Shown: positions 50,816 through 60,075, numbered from the stretch's first letter. The stretch: DNA of 64,000 bases from Candidatus Firestoneibacteriota bacterium (GCA_903861835.1 CAIOVX010000087.1:1-64000), one strand, 5' to 3'. The notes: generated by a model from the sequence alone, not told the origin. Program-made: numbers and translations.

Positions 50816-51375
50816 TTTTTTACAAATGATTCCAGCACCTTTATCGACAGGTGGTGAAGCCTTTTCTCCTTACGCGCGACGAAAACAATGCCGGCTAGAA
50901 GCGCCGAAAGCATTGCCGCGTCAAGGCTTTTCTTTGAAAGAGCGCGCAACTCCTTGACTCCTTTATAGGAGCGCCCGGGTTCAATCTTATCCGCCAGAAA
51001 GACGGCTTTTGCGAGCCCGTCCATAGCTGCGCTCCCGATCACATGGTTGCTTACAGCTTCCAGCACAGAACGGTCTTTAACCCTAAAGAGCCTCTTTGCT
51101 ATCTCTTCCCCTACCTTCGCATGCCAGAGAGCCGGTATGCGCTTTTCTTCCGCAGTGTAGCGTATGCGGCGAAGAAACGGCTCAACCTCCGGCGAAGTAA
51201 AGTTTTTGCCCGCATCATGCAGCAGGCCGGCAAGCTGGGCCTTTCTTCCCGACAACCCGTGCAGCTCTGCCAGCCGGCGCGCAGTCTCTGCCACGCGCAG
51301 TACATGTCCGTATTTTTCGCGGCTTAGGTTCCTTTTCAGGAATGCCTTTATGTCAGTGTTTGTATAGTTTTTCAT
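50803..51375 (-). CDS. yqeK: YqeK-type HD-domain phosphohydrolase
   Basis: The 190-residue protein has the YqeK HD motif (GLLHDAGKNFTSPEV), with N-terminal His in KYGHVLRVAETARRLAELHG and ALWHAKVGEEIAKRLF, SNHVIGSAAM, ADKIEPGRSYKG. Members of this family hydrolyse Ap4A symmetrically. It overlaps nadD by 23 bases. The ATG at 51375 is preferred over the TTG at 51381. Confidence 0.93.
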   Translation of the reverse strand: MKNYTNTDIKAFLKRNLSREKYGHVLRVAETARRLAELHGLSGRKAQLAGLLHDAGKNFTSPEVEPFLRRIRYTAEEKRIPALWHAKVGEEIAKRLFRVKDRSVLEAVSNHVIGSAAMDGLAKAVFLADKIEPGRSYKGVKELRALSKKSLDAAMLSALLAGIVFVARKEKRLHHLSIKVLESFVKKCVN

Positions 51376-51934
51376 CCGCAATGTACTTTTCTACTTCCCT
51401 GGGGACCATGTAATGTATGCTTTTGCCGGATCTTATCAGGCTCCTAATTTCGGTTGAGGAAACCTCTATATCTCTTACATTCAGAAAGTGCCCCACGTTC
51501 CTGACTTTTTTCTCAATGGTATCGTGCTCCGGCCTTGTCATAACTACGAACTCACATTCATTTATAAGCTCATTAATATCTTTCCAGGTGTGCAGAGCCG
51601 GCAGTATATCTGCGCCAACAATAAAAAAGAGCCTGGCGTCAGGGTGCTTCGCCTTGAAATAGCGCACAGTATCTATGGAGTACGATTTCCCCGCCCTCTT
51701 AAGTTCAACATCGGAGAGCGTAAAACCCGGGTTGTCGCGAATGGCCAGCTTAACCATCGCCTGCCTGTGTTTTGCCTCAAGCATGTCACTGCCCACTTTA
51801 TGAGGCGGCGTTCCGCAAGGGATAAAATACATTTTCTCAAGTTTCAATTTGGTAAGTATGTCCTGGGCAACTATAAGATGGCCCAGGTGCACAGGATTAA
51901 AAGTGCCGCCGAATAAACCGATTCTCTTGTTCAA
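51353..51934 (-). CDS. nadD: Nicotinate-nucleotide adenylyltransferase NadD
   Basis: It joins nicotinate mononucleotide and ATP in NAD synthesis. The 193-residue protein has the nucleotidyl-transferase motif GGTFNPVHLGHLIVAQ, the block KMYFIPCGTPPHK and the C-terminal ISSTEIRSLI-type motif (here EVSSTEIRSLIRSGKSIHYM). TTG start with GGGGG upstream. It is the first gene of the nadD/yqeK/LCP/rsfS/argS block. Confidence 0.95.
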   Translation of the reverse strand: MNKRIGLFGGTFNPVHLGHLIVAQDILTKLKLEKMYFIPCGTPPHKVGSDMLEAKHRQAMVKLAIRDNPGFTLSDVELKRAGKSYSIDTVRYFKAKHPDARLFFIVGADILPALHTWKDINELINECEFVVMTRPEHDTIEKKVRNVGHFLNVRDIEVSSTEIRSLIRSGKSIHYMVPREVEKYIADEKLYKH

Positions 51935-51964
51935 TGTGCCCCCTTTGCTAAAAACAGCAAGACC

Positions 51965-54748
51965 TTAATAAAGGTGCCCCAGGCTGATATAGAATATACC
52001 TTCCGAAGCCCTATCCGTCCTTCTTCCCAAATCCAGCCGGAGTACGACAGGAGCGCTCATGAGAGGGAAAACATGAACGCGCAGTCCTAACCCGACGCTA
52101 TTTCTGAAACTTCCCGCCGCGAGTCCGCCGAAGCCGTCACAGACAACCCCGGTATCCGAGAAAACGCCGAGGGCAATTTTCTTTAGGAGAAGCCAGTTGA
52201 GCGGCGCGAACCCGTAGTCAATATTGTCGATTAGGGTTATTCTCGCTTCAAGGTTCCAGAGCAGGATGTTATTACCCTGCATGTCGTTATTCGGGAAACC
52301 GCGCAGGGTAAACATACCGCCGAGGCCGTACTCGTTTCGTTCAGTATCAGCAGAGATTCCCGCGTAAAACCTGTTGGCGAGCAACGTCTCCCTATTAACG
52401 CAGAAATAGTCCCTTCTTTCAAGGTCAAGTTCGGTAAATCTCTTAGCTCCGCCCAAGATATAATCACCGTGGACGAGACGGGCTGCGAAGGCGCCGCCTG
52501 AGCATGGTTCAGTAACATTATACGCAAGATGGTCTTCTGTCCAGGCCATGCCCGCCGAACTGACGGGGCGCGCATACTGATCGCCCGGCACGCCGGAGGA
52601 GTAAGATCTGGTCTCTATCCCGGCGCTGACAAATAACTCAAACCTTCTGAACCTGTCGACCGGAAAAGTCAAAGGTATTGTCAAAGCCGTGTCTTCAATC
52701 CAGTAGTCAGCGGGGTTTTTATCCGCGCCGGTCTCTTCAAAATAATTCCGCCAGGAAGAAAAGACAAGGCCAAAACCCGGAAGCCCTGAAGCATTCTGAT
52801 ACGCGGCAGTTATCCCGCTCTGCAGACCATTAATGTTGATTCCATAGACGCTAATGCTGTTTTCTCCCAGAAGATCGCTTGCCTGCGTAATCCCTCCTCC
52901 CATAAGGCCTGCGGAGGAATCATAGCCCAAAAGGAAAAAAAGAACATCCGGCGTTATAGCAGGTTCATACTTCCTGGATGGAAGGTTGCCGAACTTTACC
53001 TCCGAAGCTTCAGGTACAAGTGCTTCCGCGGAGGCAACAGCGGGCGCAACCCTGCGAAGTGAAGTTTCGTCCGGATATTTCATCCGGTAAAGATTGTTGC
53101 AGCCCTGCTCAAAGTACGAGAAGACCACTTGCCCCGTTGCAGGAGAATACTCCGGGGAAAAACATCCTCCCGACACGGAGGTAATCTGTCTAAAAGCTGC
53201 GTCTGCCGGATCAAAAAGGTACAGGTCAAAGATACCGTTCATATCGCTCGAACAAAGCACCTTTCCACCCGCGCCAACGCAGGGGTTTATTGTGTTGAAG
53301 GAAGCAGGCGTCAGCACTTTCTCCGACCGCTTCCCCGAAAGGAGTCCCGAAAGTTTTACCAGGAGGCGTTTGCCGCCCCGCCTTGAAACGTAAAACACCG
53401 AATCGCCGCCGTCCGTCACGACAGGCTCAGAGTCGTCATAACGGTCAGCCGTAAGCTGTTCAAACCCGCTCCCGTCCGGGCGCGCGGCATAAAGGTCGGA
53501 GGTGCCTTTCACTTCACCTGCGAAGATTAAGCGATCTCCTGAAAACACCGGAGAATAAACCGCGTCAAGACCGCAGTCAAAAGAAGTAATTATCCTTCTG
53601 TCTGAAAGCGAGTAGAGCCTGAGTTGCTGCTTGCCTGCGAGTTTTGCCGCGAAGACCAGGAAGCGCCCATCCGCAGATACCGCGGGGCCGCCCGAACCGG
53701 CAATGCTGTCGAAATCGTAGCCTATGAGTTCAAAATCATAGCTATTTTTGAGGTCAAGGCATCTTAGACTCTGATAATTATTCCTGTCAGAAATGTAGTA
53801 AACTTTTGAACCGTCCGGAGAATACGCCGGGGCGGTGTTGTTTACCTGCATCTGCCTTGTAGCCCCTGTGAGCGGAGAAGAAAAATCAGAAGCCCGCTGC
53901 TTCCCGACCGCCTGGGCCCAGTATTTATCCTTGAGCCAGTACTGCCATTTTAAGTTCAGTTCATCCTGCGTCACGCCGACCGCGTTAAAAATAGCCTGAT
54001 CGCAGGTCATGGAGATCACATTAAACTCGCGCATTATAGCGCCTATCTTCTCTTCACCGTACTTTTCTGAAATAAAATCAAAGAAGGACTTTGATTCTTT
54101 ATACATCTCTACAACATTTCTGCCGTCGGAGTAGGAAAACCCTCCCAGCATATCAAGGGAATGTGTCATGTTGTTGATTGTCGCATCGCGGAGCAGCATA
54201 TCGGTGACGGATCGGTCCTCGTCTACAGGTTCGTGATCAGCCATCCCTTCCATAAACCACTGCGGAAGCAATACTGACCGCGCTAGCTTATAGGATTTTC
54301 CGAAGCCGCCGTAAAGGACTTCAAATTGGAACCTGTGCGTCAGTTCGTGCTCTATGACATGCGCAAAGTAATCGCGGTTTGTGAAAACCGGAAGAACCAC
54401 CCTGTCCTTAAGAGGTTCTGTAAACCCGCCCACACCTTCGGTAATAAGCTCCGGAGTAATGTTCGTCTGTTCAAAGTCAATGCGGTTGCGGTAGATGAAA
54501 ATTTTTATTTTCTCGTCCGGCACAACCTTTAATCTCTTAGTAAGACGCCCGTAAGCAGCTTCGGCTATGAGAGCCGCTTCCCTGGCGGGACTTTCAGAAC
54601 CCAAGGTAAAATAGACAAGAAAATCATTAGTTTCTATTACCTGCCATTCGAGGCTCCGGTAAACGGCCTTATTCTTTCCAAAGGAGAAAGAGAGCAGCGG
54701 AAGGGAAAAGAGCAGCGCAAAGAGGCAGAGCAGGAACTTTTTTTTCAA
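51965..54748 (-). CDS. Outer-membrane fusion of peptidase MA-like, TolB propeller and Omp85-like barrel
   Basis: The TTG at 54748 has GGGGG four bases upstream and gives a 927-residue protein with a signal peptide (KKKFLLCLFALLFSLPLLSF). First domain: a gluzincin-type peptidase MA region with zinc ligands His134, His138 (VIEHELTHRFQFE) and Glu167 in PQWFMEGMADHE. Second (about 280-580): TolB/PD40 propeller repeats (APAYSPDGSKVYYISDRN, PAVSADGRFLVFAA, FSPEYSPATGQVVFSYFE). Third (about 600-927): an Omp85/surface antigen beta barrel ending in FYISLGHLY. The inferred role is an outer-membrane protease or assembly factor. It follows the FmdB zinc-ribbon gene by 10 bases. Confidence 0.82.
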   Translation of the reverse strand: MKKKFLLCLFALLFSLPLLSFSFGKNKAVYRSLEWQVIETNDFLVYFTLGSESPAREAALIAEAAYGRLTKRLKVVPDEKIKIFIYRNRIDFEQTNITPELITEGVGGFTEPLKDRVVLPVFTNRDYFAHVIEHELTHRFQFEVLYGGFGKSYKLARSVLLPQWFMEGMADHEPVDEDRSVTDMLLRDATINNMTHSLDMLGGFSYSDGRNVVEMYKESKSFFDFISEKYGEEKIGAIMREFNVISMTCDQAIFNAVGVTQDELNLKWQYWLKDKYWAQAVGKQRASDFSSPLTGATRQMQVNNTAPAYSPDGSKVYYISDRNNYQSLRCLDLKNSYDFELIGYDFDSIAGSGGPAVSADGRFLVFAAKLAGKQQLRLYSLSDRRIITSFDCGLDAVYSPVFSGDRLIFAGEVKGTSDLYAARPDGSGFEQLTADRYDDSEPVVTDGGDSVFYVSRRGGKRLLVKLSGLLSGKRSEKVLTPASFNTINPCVGAGGKVLCSSDMNGIFDLYLFDPADAAFRQITSVSGGCFSPEYSPATGQVVFSYFEQGCNNLYRMKYPDETSLRRVAPAVASAEALVPEASEVKFGNLPSRKYEPAITPDVLFFLLGYDSSAGLMGGGITQASDLLGENSISVYGININGLQSGITAAYQNASGLPGFGLVFSSWRNYFEETGADKNPADYWIEDTALTIPLTFPVDRFRRFELFVSAGIETRSYSSGVPGDQYARPVSSAGMAWTEDHLAYNVTEPCSGGAFAARLVHGDYILGGAKRFTELDLERRDYFCVNRETLLANRFYAGISADTERNEYGLGGMFTLRGFPNNDMQGNNILLWNLEARITLIDNIDYGFAPLNWLLLKKIALGVFSDTGVVCDGFGGLAAGSFRNSVGLGLRVHVFPLMSAPVVLRLDLGRRTDRASEGIFYISLGHLY

Positions 54749-54758
54749 GAAACCCCCG

Positions 54759-54989
54759 TCAGTGCCCGCAAGAAGAGCAGTGCTTCTTCTTGCAGGTTCC
54801 TCCGCAATCGCAGGAATGGCCTGCTGAGCCGGAGAAAACCGCCCCTGACTTAAAACCAAAAACAGACATTTTCTTCCGTGCGCCGGCGGAGCCGCACGCA
54901 GGACATTTCACCTTTGATAGCGCGCTTCCGAAAACCAGATCCTCAAAATCCGCGCCGCATTTTCCGCACCTAAATTCGAATACCGGCAA
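54759..54989 (-). CDS. FmdB-type zinc-ribbon protein
   Basis: The 76-residue protein has the FmdB zinc ribbon (VFEFRCGKCGADFEDLV, then VKCPACGSAGARKKM, i.e. two CxxC pairs) and a Gly/Ser/Cys-rich tail (HSCDCGGTCKKKHCSSCGH). Members are small regulators of unknown partner. TTG start close to the sppA stop, with a weak ribosome-binding site, so the start is less certain. Confidence 0.8.
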   Translation of the reverse strand: MPVFEFRCGKCGADFEDLVFGSALSKVKCPACGSAGARKKMSVFGFKSGAVFSGSAGHSCDCGGTCKKKHCSSCGH

Positions 54990-54990
54990 A

Positions 54991-55974
54991 TTATTTGCCG
55001 TACATATAGCTTAAACCGTTGCCGTGGAATACTCCGCGGAAACGCTCTTCAGCGGATTTGTCGCCGAAAATTCTTTCAAGAAAGGTAACATCCTTTTTCG
55101 GGGTGACTACAACCGGTTCGCCGCTGATTCCGCAGGCTTTCGCCGTCCAGTTAACTGCGTCCTCCTGAGTTCCCAGCTCATCAACAAAACCGTACTGCAG
55201 CGCCTGACTTCCGGAAAATATTCTGCCGTCGGCATATTTCTTAATCTCGGCGATAACCTGTTCTCTGCTGACCTGCTCTTTATCGCCAAGTTTGTTCGCC
55301 TTTTTTATTTTAGCGGCAAAAACAGCTCCCCGGCCTTCCACGACCGCGTCAACAAACTGGGAATAAACGTCATCTATAACGCCCTGAAGCAGCTGCCGCT
55401 CCTCGGTAGTCATCTTGCGCATCGAGGAACCGGTGTCCTTGAACTTGCCGCTCTTGATAACCTCTTCCTTCACCCCTATCTTATTCAGCAATTCCTCAAG
55501 GTTAAGGTTTTCCATTATTACACCGATGCTGCCGGTTAGCGTGCCGGGATTGGAAAATATCCTGTCGCCGTAACACCCCAAATAATAGCCTCCCGAAGCC
55601 GCGAGCGTACCGAAAGAAACAACCAGCTTTTTATTATAACCCTCTTTCTTCTTGTATTTCTTCAACTCGGCTACTATTTCCTGACAGGCCGAAACTCCTC
55701 CGCCCGGAGAATCTATGCGAAGGACCACAGCTTTGATTGACTGGTCTTTTCCGTATTTTTCAAGAAGATCTATCGTCTTTGAGGAGGAAAAGATTGGCCC
55801 GGAAACCGTAAGCAGCGCTATCTTTTCATTGGAGAATTTTCCCGCAAACCTGCCTCCGCCTGAAATACTGTTCTCTCCGATTGAACCCATCAGGGCTCTA
55901 AGCGCGATAAAGAGAAGCAGCAGGCAAACAAAAACCGCCGCTGCGCGAATTATCATTTTCCTGTTCTTTTCCAT
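54991..55974 (-). CDS. sppA: Signal peptide peptidase SppA (short form)
   Basis: It degrades cleaved signal peptides in the membrane. The 327-residue protein has one N-terminal transmembrane helix (residues 8-31), IDSPGGGVSACQEIV, the nucleophile Ser127 in TLAASGGYYLG, TGSIGVIMENLNL, and the KSGKFKDTGS region that carries the general-base lysine. GGAGGATAA precedes the ATG. It lies between rpsA and fmdB. Confidence 0.94.
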   Translation of the reverse strand: MEKNRKMIIRAAAVFVCLLLLFIALRALMGSIGENSISGGGRFAGKFSNEKIALLTVSGPIFSSSKTIDLLEKYGKDQSIKAVVLRIDSPGGGVSACQEIVAELKKYKKKEGYNKKLVVSFGTLAASGGYYLGCYGDRIFSNPGTLTGSIGVIMENLNLEELLNKIGVKEEVIKSGKFKDTGSSMRKMTTEERQLLQGVIDDVYSQFVDAVVEGRGAVFAAKIKKANKLGDKEQVSREQVIAEIKKYADGRIFSGSQALQYGFVDELGTQEDAVNWTAKACGISGEPVVVTPKKDVTFLERIFGDKSAEERFRGVFHGNGLSYMYGK

Positions 55975-55998
55975 TTATCCTCCGGCGCTTCTTTTCGC

Positions 55999-57681
55999 CT
56001 ATTGCGGCTTCTTTAATATATCACCAAAAGTAGACCTGGCTCCTGACTCGTTCTGGTATTTTTTAAGTTCGTGTTTATCAACCTCAAAGAGCGCCTGTTT
56101 TATGCTCAGACTTATCTTCCGGCCTTCCTTATCAAGCTTTATGACTTTAGCCCGCTTTTCTTCTCCTGCTTTTACGGCCCCCTCCGCGCTATCCACGGGT
56201 TCAGCGGCAAGCTCGGAAATATGAATAAAAGCGTCAAGCCCGTCTTCAAGCTCGCAAAAAACCCCGAAGGATACCGTGCGAACAACTTTGCAGGAAACTA
56301 CGGTGCCCTCAGCGTATTTTGAGGGTATCTCCGAGAGCCAGGGGTCCGGCAAAAGCTGTTTCATCCCGAGATGAACCTTTCTGTTTGCTTTGTCAAGATT
56401 TAAGACAACCGCCTCCAGCTTTTCGCCTTTCCTGTAAAGCGCCTTAACTTCGTTGATTCTTTTTATCCACGAGATCTCTTCTTTATTGAGAATGCCTTCC
56501 ACCCCGCCTTCAAGTTCCAGAAAAACAGAGGTTGCGGAAGAACCCGTCACAGAGCCTGTAACTTTCAGCCCGGGAGTAAATTTCTCTTCTGCGCCGGAGA
56601 AAGGATCCATTTCAAGCTGCTTTAAGCCAAATAGTATCTTTCTGTTGTTCTTATCAATATTCAGCACTTTAACCCGGACGCTGTCGCCAATGGCGACGAG
56701 TTCCGAGGGGTTCTTCACTTTTCTGGTCCAGGAAAGATCAGAAATATGAAGGAGTCCTTCGATGCCCTCTTCTAGTCTAATAAAAGCGCCGTAGTCAACT
56801 ATGTTTACTATCTTGCCGTGTATTTCCGAACCAATGGGGAATTTCTGCTCTATAGTCAGCCACGGGTCGTCCTGAAGCTGCTTCAGTCCGAAAGAGACCC
56901 TGTTTTTTTCGCGGTCTATTCTTACAACCTTAACCTCTACTTCACTCTCAAGCGCGAGGAGTTCAGCCGGATGGTTCACTTTTCCCCACGACATATCCGA
57001 GATATGGAGCAGGCCTGTGACTTCTCCTATATCGATGAAAGCGCCGTAGGAAGTGATGCTCTTGACCGTCCCCTTTCTAACTTCACCTTCGGTAAGCGAA
57101 GCCCAAGTATCCTGCCTGAGACGCCTGCTCTTGTCCTGGGCCGCGAGCTTATGGGAAACAACTATCTCGCCGCGGTTCCTGCCAAACTTTATTATCTTGA
57201 AGGGAAGCTTGGCTCCGGCTCCACCGGTATTCTCTTCGGGAAGGTATTGTGAATGGGGAAGGAAAGCTTCAGCCCCGATGTCAACCAGAAAGCCGCCCTT
57301 GATTTCCTGAACAATCCTGCCTTCCACCACCTCGCGGTTCCTGTAGGCCTTTTCAAGGAAATCAATATAGTTCAGCCTGTCAGCCTGAAGTTTTGAGAGT
57401 ATTACGGTCCCGCTTCCGTCGCTGAACCTGTCTACCACGGCGCTTACGACATCACCCGGTTTGACTGAAATGCTTCCGTCCGGCAATAGAAATTCATTTA
57501 TTGGTATTAAGCCGTCGGATTTGTAGCCTACATCGACAATAACGTGCTCTTTGCCTATCCGGAGGACCTTCGCCTTGACCTGCTTGCCTTCCTCAAGTTC
57601 CGAGAAAGCAGCAGCCATCATTTCGCTCATTGTCAGGTTGTCTTCAGACCGGCCGTTATTGTTAATCTCGTCGTTTGGCAT
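55999..57681 (-). CDS. rpsA: 30S ribosomal protein S1
   Basis: The 560-residue protein has six S1 (OB-fold) repeats, from EEGKQVKAKVLRIGKEHVIV to VVSCKVVRTVSFGVFCELED, each with the G-x-V-x-x-I/V-x-x-F/Y-G-A/V-F pattern (GTVKSITSYGAFIDIG, GKIVNIVDYGAFIRLEEG, GSVTGSSATSVFLELEGG). S1 helps unwind mRNA and recruit it to the ribosome. CGGAGAG precedes the ATG. It follows ispH by 55 bases in the common plsC-ispH-rpsA arrangement (cmk is absent). Confidence 0.94.
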   Translation of the reverse strand: MPNDEINNNGRSEDNLTMSEMMAAAFSELEEGKQVKAKVLRIGKEHVIVDVGYKSDGLIPINEFLLPDGSISVKPGDVVSAVVDRFSDGSGTVILSKLQADRLNYIDFLEKAYRNREVVEGRIVQEIKGGFLVDIGAEAFLPHSQYLPEENTGGAGAKLPFKIIKFGRNRGEIVVSHKLAAQDKSRRLRQDTWASLTEGEVRKGTVKSITSYGAFIDIGEVTGLLHISDMSWGKVNHPAELLALESEVEVKVVRIDREKNRVSFGLKQLQDDPWLTIEQKFPIGSEIHGKIVNIVDYGAFIRLEEGIEGLLHISDLSWTRKVKNPSELVAIGDSVRVKVLNIDKNNRKILFGLKQLEMDPFSGAEEKFTPGLKVTGSVTGSSATSVFLELEGGVEGILNKEEISWIKRINEVKALYRKGEKLEAVVLNLDKANRKVHLGMKQLLPDPWLSEIPSKYAEGTVVSCKVVRTVSFGVFCELEDGLDAFIHISELAAEPVDSAEGAVKAGEEKRAKVIKLDKEGRKISLSIKQALFEVDKHELKKYQNESGARSTFGDILKKPQ

Positions 57682-57736
57682 TGTAACTCTCCGTTAAACT
57701 TATTGACGGGGCGCTTACGAAAGGGGCAGGAAGACC

Positions 57737-58570
57737 TTAGAGTTTTTTGATACTTTCCGCGACTTCTTTGATGATCCAGTCCGGTGTGGAAGCTCCGGCC
57801 GTTACACCGGCCGTCTTTTTGCCCCGGAACCAGGCAGTTTGTAATTCGGACGCGGACTCTATGTGCCTCGTCTCTACACCTGTTGTCTCGCAAACTTCCG
57901 CCAAATGCTTTGTGTTTGCGCTGTTTTTACCGCCAACAACAATCATTATATCAACTTCACCCGCCAACTTCAAGGCGGAATCCTGGCGCTCGTGAGTGGC
58001 ATTGCAGATGGTATTGAGTATCCTGAATTCCATTGATTTTCCGCTTAACACGTTCATGATCGCCAGAAAATTGCTTCCTGACTGAGTGGTCTGAACCACT
58101 ATTCCCATTTTTCGCACCGAGCGTATTTTTGCGGCCTCTTCGGCCGTTCCCACGACAATCGTCCGTTTTCCCCCGTACCCCTTTATTCCTATGACCTCAG
58201 GATGCTCGGCTTCGCCTATTATTACCGGAGTATAGCCGTCGCGCTCCAGTTGCCTGACGTATTCCTGCGGTTTCTTTACGAAGGGGCAGGTGGCGTCAAT
58301 TACTTTCAGTTTTTTGGTTTTAAACTGCCTTTCCACTCCCGGGGGAACTCCGTGCGTCCTTATGATGATAGTGCTGCCTGACTTTACCTTCTTCAAATCT
58401 TCAACTGCTTTTATACCTTTTACGTCAAAATCTTTTACGACCTGGGGATTGTGAATGATGGGGCCATAGGTATAAACACTTCCGGAGACGCTGTTGGCTT
58501 TCAAGGCGGTATTGATAGCCCTTTTTACACCAAAGCAGAAACCCGCGTGTCTTGATAATTTTACTTTCAT
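57737..58570 (-). CDS. ispH: 4-hydroxy-3-methylbut-2-enyl diphosphate reductase IspH (LytB)
   Basis: It makes IPP and DMAPP in the last step of the MEP pathway with a 4Fe-4S cluster. The 277-residue protein has the three conserved cysteines: SRHAGFCFGVKRA, IDATCPFVKKP and LNTICNATHERQD. It also has the HERQD motif and THGVPPGVE. The ATG overlaps the plsC stop (ATGA). Its partner enzymes of the MEP pathway are not in the window. Confidence 0.97.
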   Translation of the reverse strand: MKVKLSRHAGFCFGVKRAINTALKANSVSGSVYTYGPIIHNPQVVKDFDVKGIKAVEDLKKVKSGSTIIIRTHGVPPGVERQFKTKKLKVIDATCPFVKKPQEYVRQLERDGYTPVIIGEAEHPEVIGIKGYGGKRTIVVGTAEEAAKIRSVRKMGIVVQTTQSGSNFLAIMNVLSGKSMEFRILNTICNATHERQDSALKLAGEVDIMIVVGGKNSANTKHLAEVCETTGVETRHIESASELQTAWFRGKKTAGVTAGASTPDWIIKEVAESIKKL

Positions 58571-59199
58571 CGCGCCTCCACGGAACTCTTGAGGAGTGCA
58601 ATATGCTCCATTATCCTGTCGACGGCCAGTTGATAGGTAACCTTTTCGTCGGGCAGGCCATAAATATCAGAGAGCTCCACAGCCGGCCCAAAGTTGACGC
58701 TCATTCTTGTGAAGAGTTTTGGAACTTTTTTGCCTTTCGGGAGAGCAGCAGCGCTTCCTGAAATATAGCAGGGGATAACAGCGGCGCGCGCTTCAAACAT
58801 CAGCATTCCTACGCCCGCCTTTCCTTTCTGCAAGGCTCCGTCAGGACTCCTCGTCCCTTCCGGAAAAGCAATTACTGCCCCGCCTTTCTTTAGGACACCT
58901 TTTACCTTCTCGTAACCTCCGCGGAAGCCGGTCCCGCGGTTCAAGGGTATCGCGTGGATGGAACGCAGGAGCGCTCCGGCAAGCGGGTTTGTAAAAAGCG
59001 TGTCCCTGGCCATATACCAGGTAGGTCTGGACCAGATAGAAAGACCCACGGCAGGAGGATCGAACATGCTCGCGTGGTTAGAAAGTATCAGCAGACTGCC
59101 CTTCTTTGGGATATTTTCAAGGCCGGTGACCGAGAAACGGAAGAAAGAGCGGTAAAAGACTGCCGAGACCAGCCGACCGATGTAAAACATTAGGTTCAT
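58567..59199 (-). CDS. plsC: 1-acyl-sn-glycerol-3-phosphate acyltransferase (PlsC family)
   Basis: It makes phosphatidic acid in membrane lipid synthesis. The 210-residue protein has motif I LSNHASMFDPPAV (H-x4-D) and motif III AFPEGTRSPDG, plus a conserved VIPCYISGSA stretch. A short hydrophobic N-terminus anchors it in the membrane. Three candidate starts (TTG 59214, ATG 59199, ATG 59190) are all without a clear ribosome-binding site; 59199 is chosen provisionally. It overlaps ispH in an ATGA. Confidence 0.93.
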   Translation of the reverse strand: MNLMFYIGRLVSAVFYRSFFRFSVTGLENIPKKGSLLILSNHASMFDPPAVGLSIWSRPTWYMARDTLFTNPLAGALLRSIHAIPLNRGTGFRGGYEKVKGVLKKGGAVIAFPEGTRSPDGALQKGKAGVGMLMFEARAAVIPCYISGSAAALPKGKKVPKLFTRMSVNFGPAVELSDIYGLPDEKVTYQLAVDRIMEHIALLKSSVEAR

Positions 59200-59251
59200 A
59201 TGAAAATAATACAATAAGACTACCGCTAATACAATAGAAATACAAGGTTGT

Positions 59252-59290
59252 TCATAACGTTTTTAACGTTCGTAACGTTCTTAACGTAAA
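59252..59290. repeat. AACGTT array without hairpins
   Basis: Four AACGTT or near-AACGTT words (TAACGTTTTTAACGTTCGTAA and on) separated by four to five bases lie between plsC and the terminator of the secreted paralogue. It is the same word array as in the two-hairpin elements but lacks the hairpins. Confidence 0.6.
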
Positions 59291-59291
59291 C

Positions 59292-59322
59292 AAAAAAAGG
59301 GCCGCGGAGAACCGCGGCCCTT
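59292..59322 (-). terminator. Rho-independent terminator, first of a duplicated pair
   Basis: GGGCCGCGG-AGAA-CCGCGGCCC is a nine-pair stem. On the minus strand it is followed by a run of seven T. It ends the 59342-59938 gene transcript. Confidence 0.92.
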
Positions 59323-59341
59323 GTGTTCGCAAAATTTATCC

Positions 59342-59938
59342 TTATTCTGTTTTCTTTTCTTTCTTCGCATCCGGCTTCGCAGTCTTATCATCGCCGCCGC
59401 CATTCAGTTTCTCAAGATCATCAGCGCCCATAAGCTGTATGTTTCCTATGTACAACTCGTTAATCAATTTCCCGTTAATGTTCCACTGTTTCAATTTTGT
59501 TTTCCAGTCTATCGCCGCGCCGTTATTTGAGCACGCGCCGGTAAGTTCAACCTCTATGGCATGCTTGCCGGGAGCGAACATCAAAGGCTGATCAAACCTG
59601 CTCTTATAATCGCTTCCTTGGGGTTTTACTGTAAGGATTAAACCCATCGGGGTTTTACCCGGGTTAATATACTCGAACCTTAAGAAATCAAAACCGTCCC
59701 AAACACCTTTCTTCGGCTGAAACTCGCCGAAACACACTTCCTCGGGGTATTTCGCAGCTTCCACTTTCAAACTCACTCCGCCCTTGGAAAAGGACTTCTC
59801 TTCAGAAAGATTCATTGTGCAATTGTTCGTGTCGTTCGGCAGCTCTCCCTTCTCGACACTCAGCAGATTTGCCTTCTTAGCAAAAGCCAAACCTGAAATC
59901 AGCAATATCGCCGCAAGAAAAACCATCATCTTTCTCAT
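59342..59938 (-). CDS. Secreted jelly-roll-like protein, tandem paralogue A
   Basis: The 198-residue protein has a signal peptide (MRKMMVFLAAILLISGLAFA). The body has WDGFDFLRFEYINPGKTP and FAPGKHAIEVELTGACSNNG, then LYIGNIQLMGADDLEKLNGG, a pattern similar to carbohydrate-binding/galactose-binding-like jelly rolls. The tail is Lys/Asp-rich. It is about two-thirds identical to the neighbour at 60076-60675, with unchanged stretches in GGVSLKVEA and the whole C-terminal half. CAGGAGG precedes the ATG, and a likely promoter lies at 59987-60013. No function is known; the galactose operon nearby suggests sugar binding but this is inference. Confidence 0.7.
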   Translation of the reverse strand: MRKMMVFLAAILLISGLAFAKKANLLSVEKGELPNDTNNCTMNLSEEKSFSKGGVSLKVEAAKYPEEVCFGEFQPKKGVWDGFDFLRFEYINPGKTPMGLILTVKPQGSDYKSRFDQPLMFAPGKHAIEVELTGACSNNGAAIDWKTKLKQWNINGKLINELYIGNIQLMGADDLEKLNGGGDDKTAKPDAKKEKKTE

Positions 59939-59986
59939 ACTGCCTCCTGTTTTAAATCATGACATTTAGGTAGAAACTATTAACAT

Positions 59987-60013
59987 GTTATACCAGTTCA
60001 TTATACATTTCAA
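59987..60013 (-). promoter_or_regulatory. Possible promoter of paralogue A
   Basis: On the minus strand TTGAAA (60013-60008) is 15 bases from TATAAC (59992-59987), which has an extended -10 TGG just before it. The spacing is short, but the site lies in the gap after the terminator of paralogue B. Confidence 0.4.
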
Positions 60014-60024
60014 CACCTTTTTTG

Positions 60025-60054
60025 AAAAAAAGGGCCGCGGAAAACCGCGGCCCC
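60025..60054 (-). terminator. Rho-independent terminator, second of a duplicated pair
   Basis: GGGCCGCGG-AAAA-CCGCGGCCC is the same nine-pair stem as at 59292-59322, with a different loop and seven T on the minus strand. It ends the paralogue B transcript. Confidence 0.92.
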
Positions 60055-60075
60055 GTGAATACCTGTTCCTACCTG

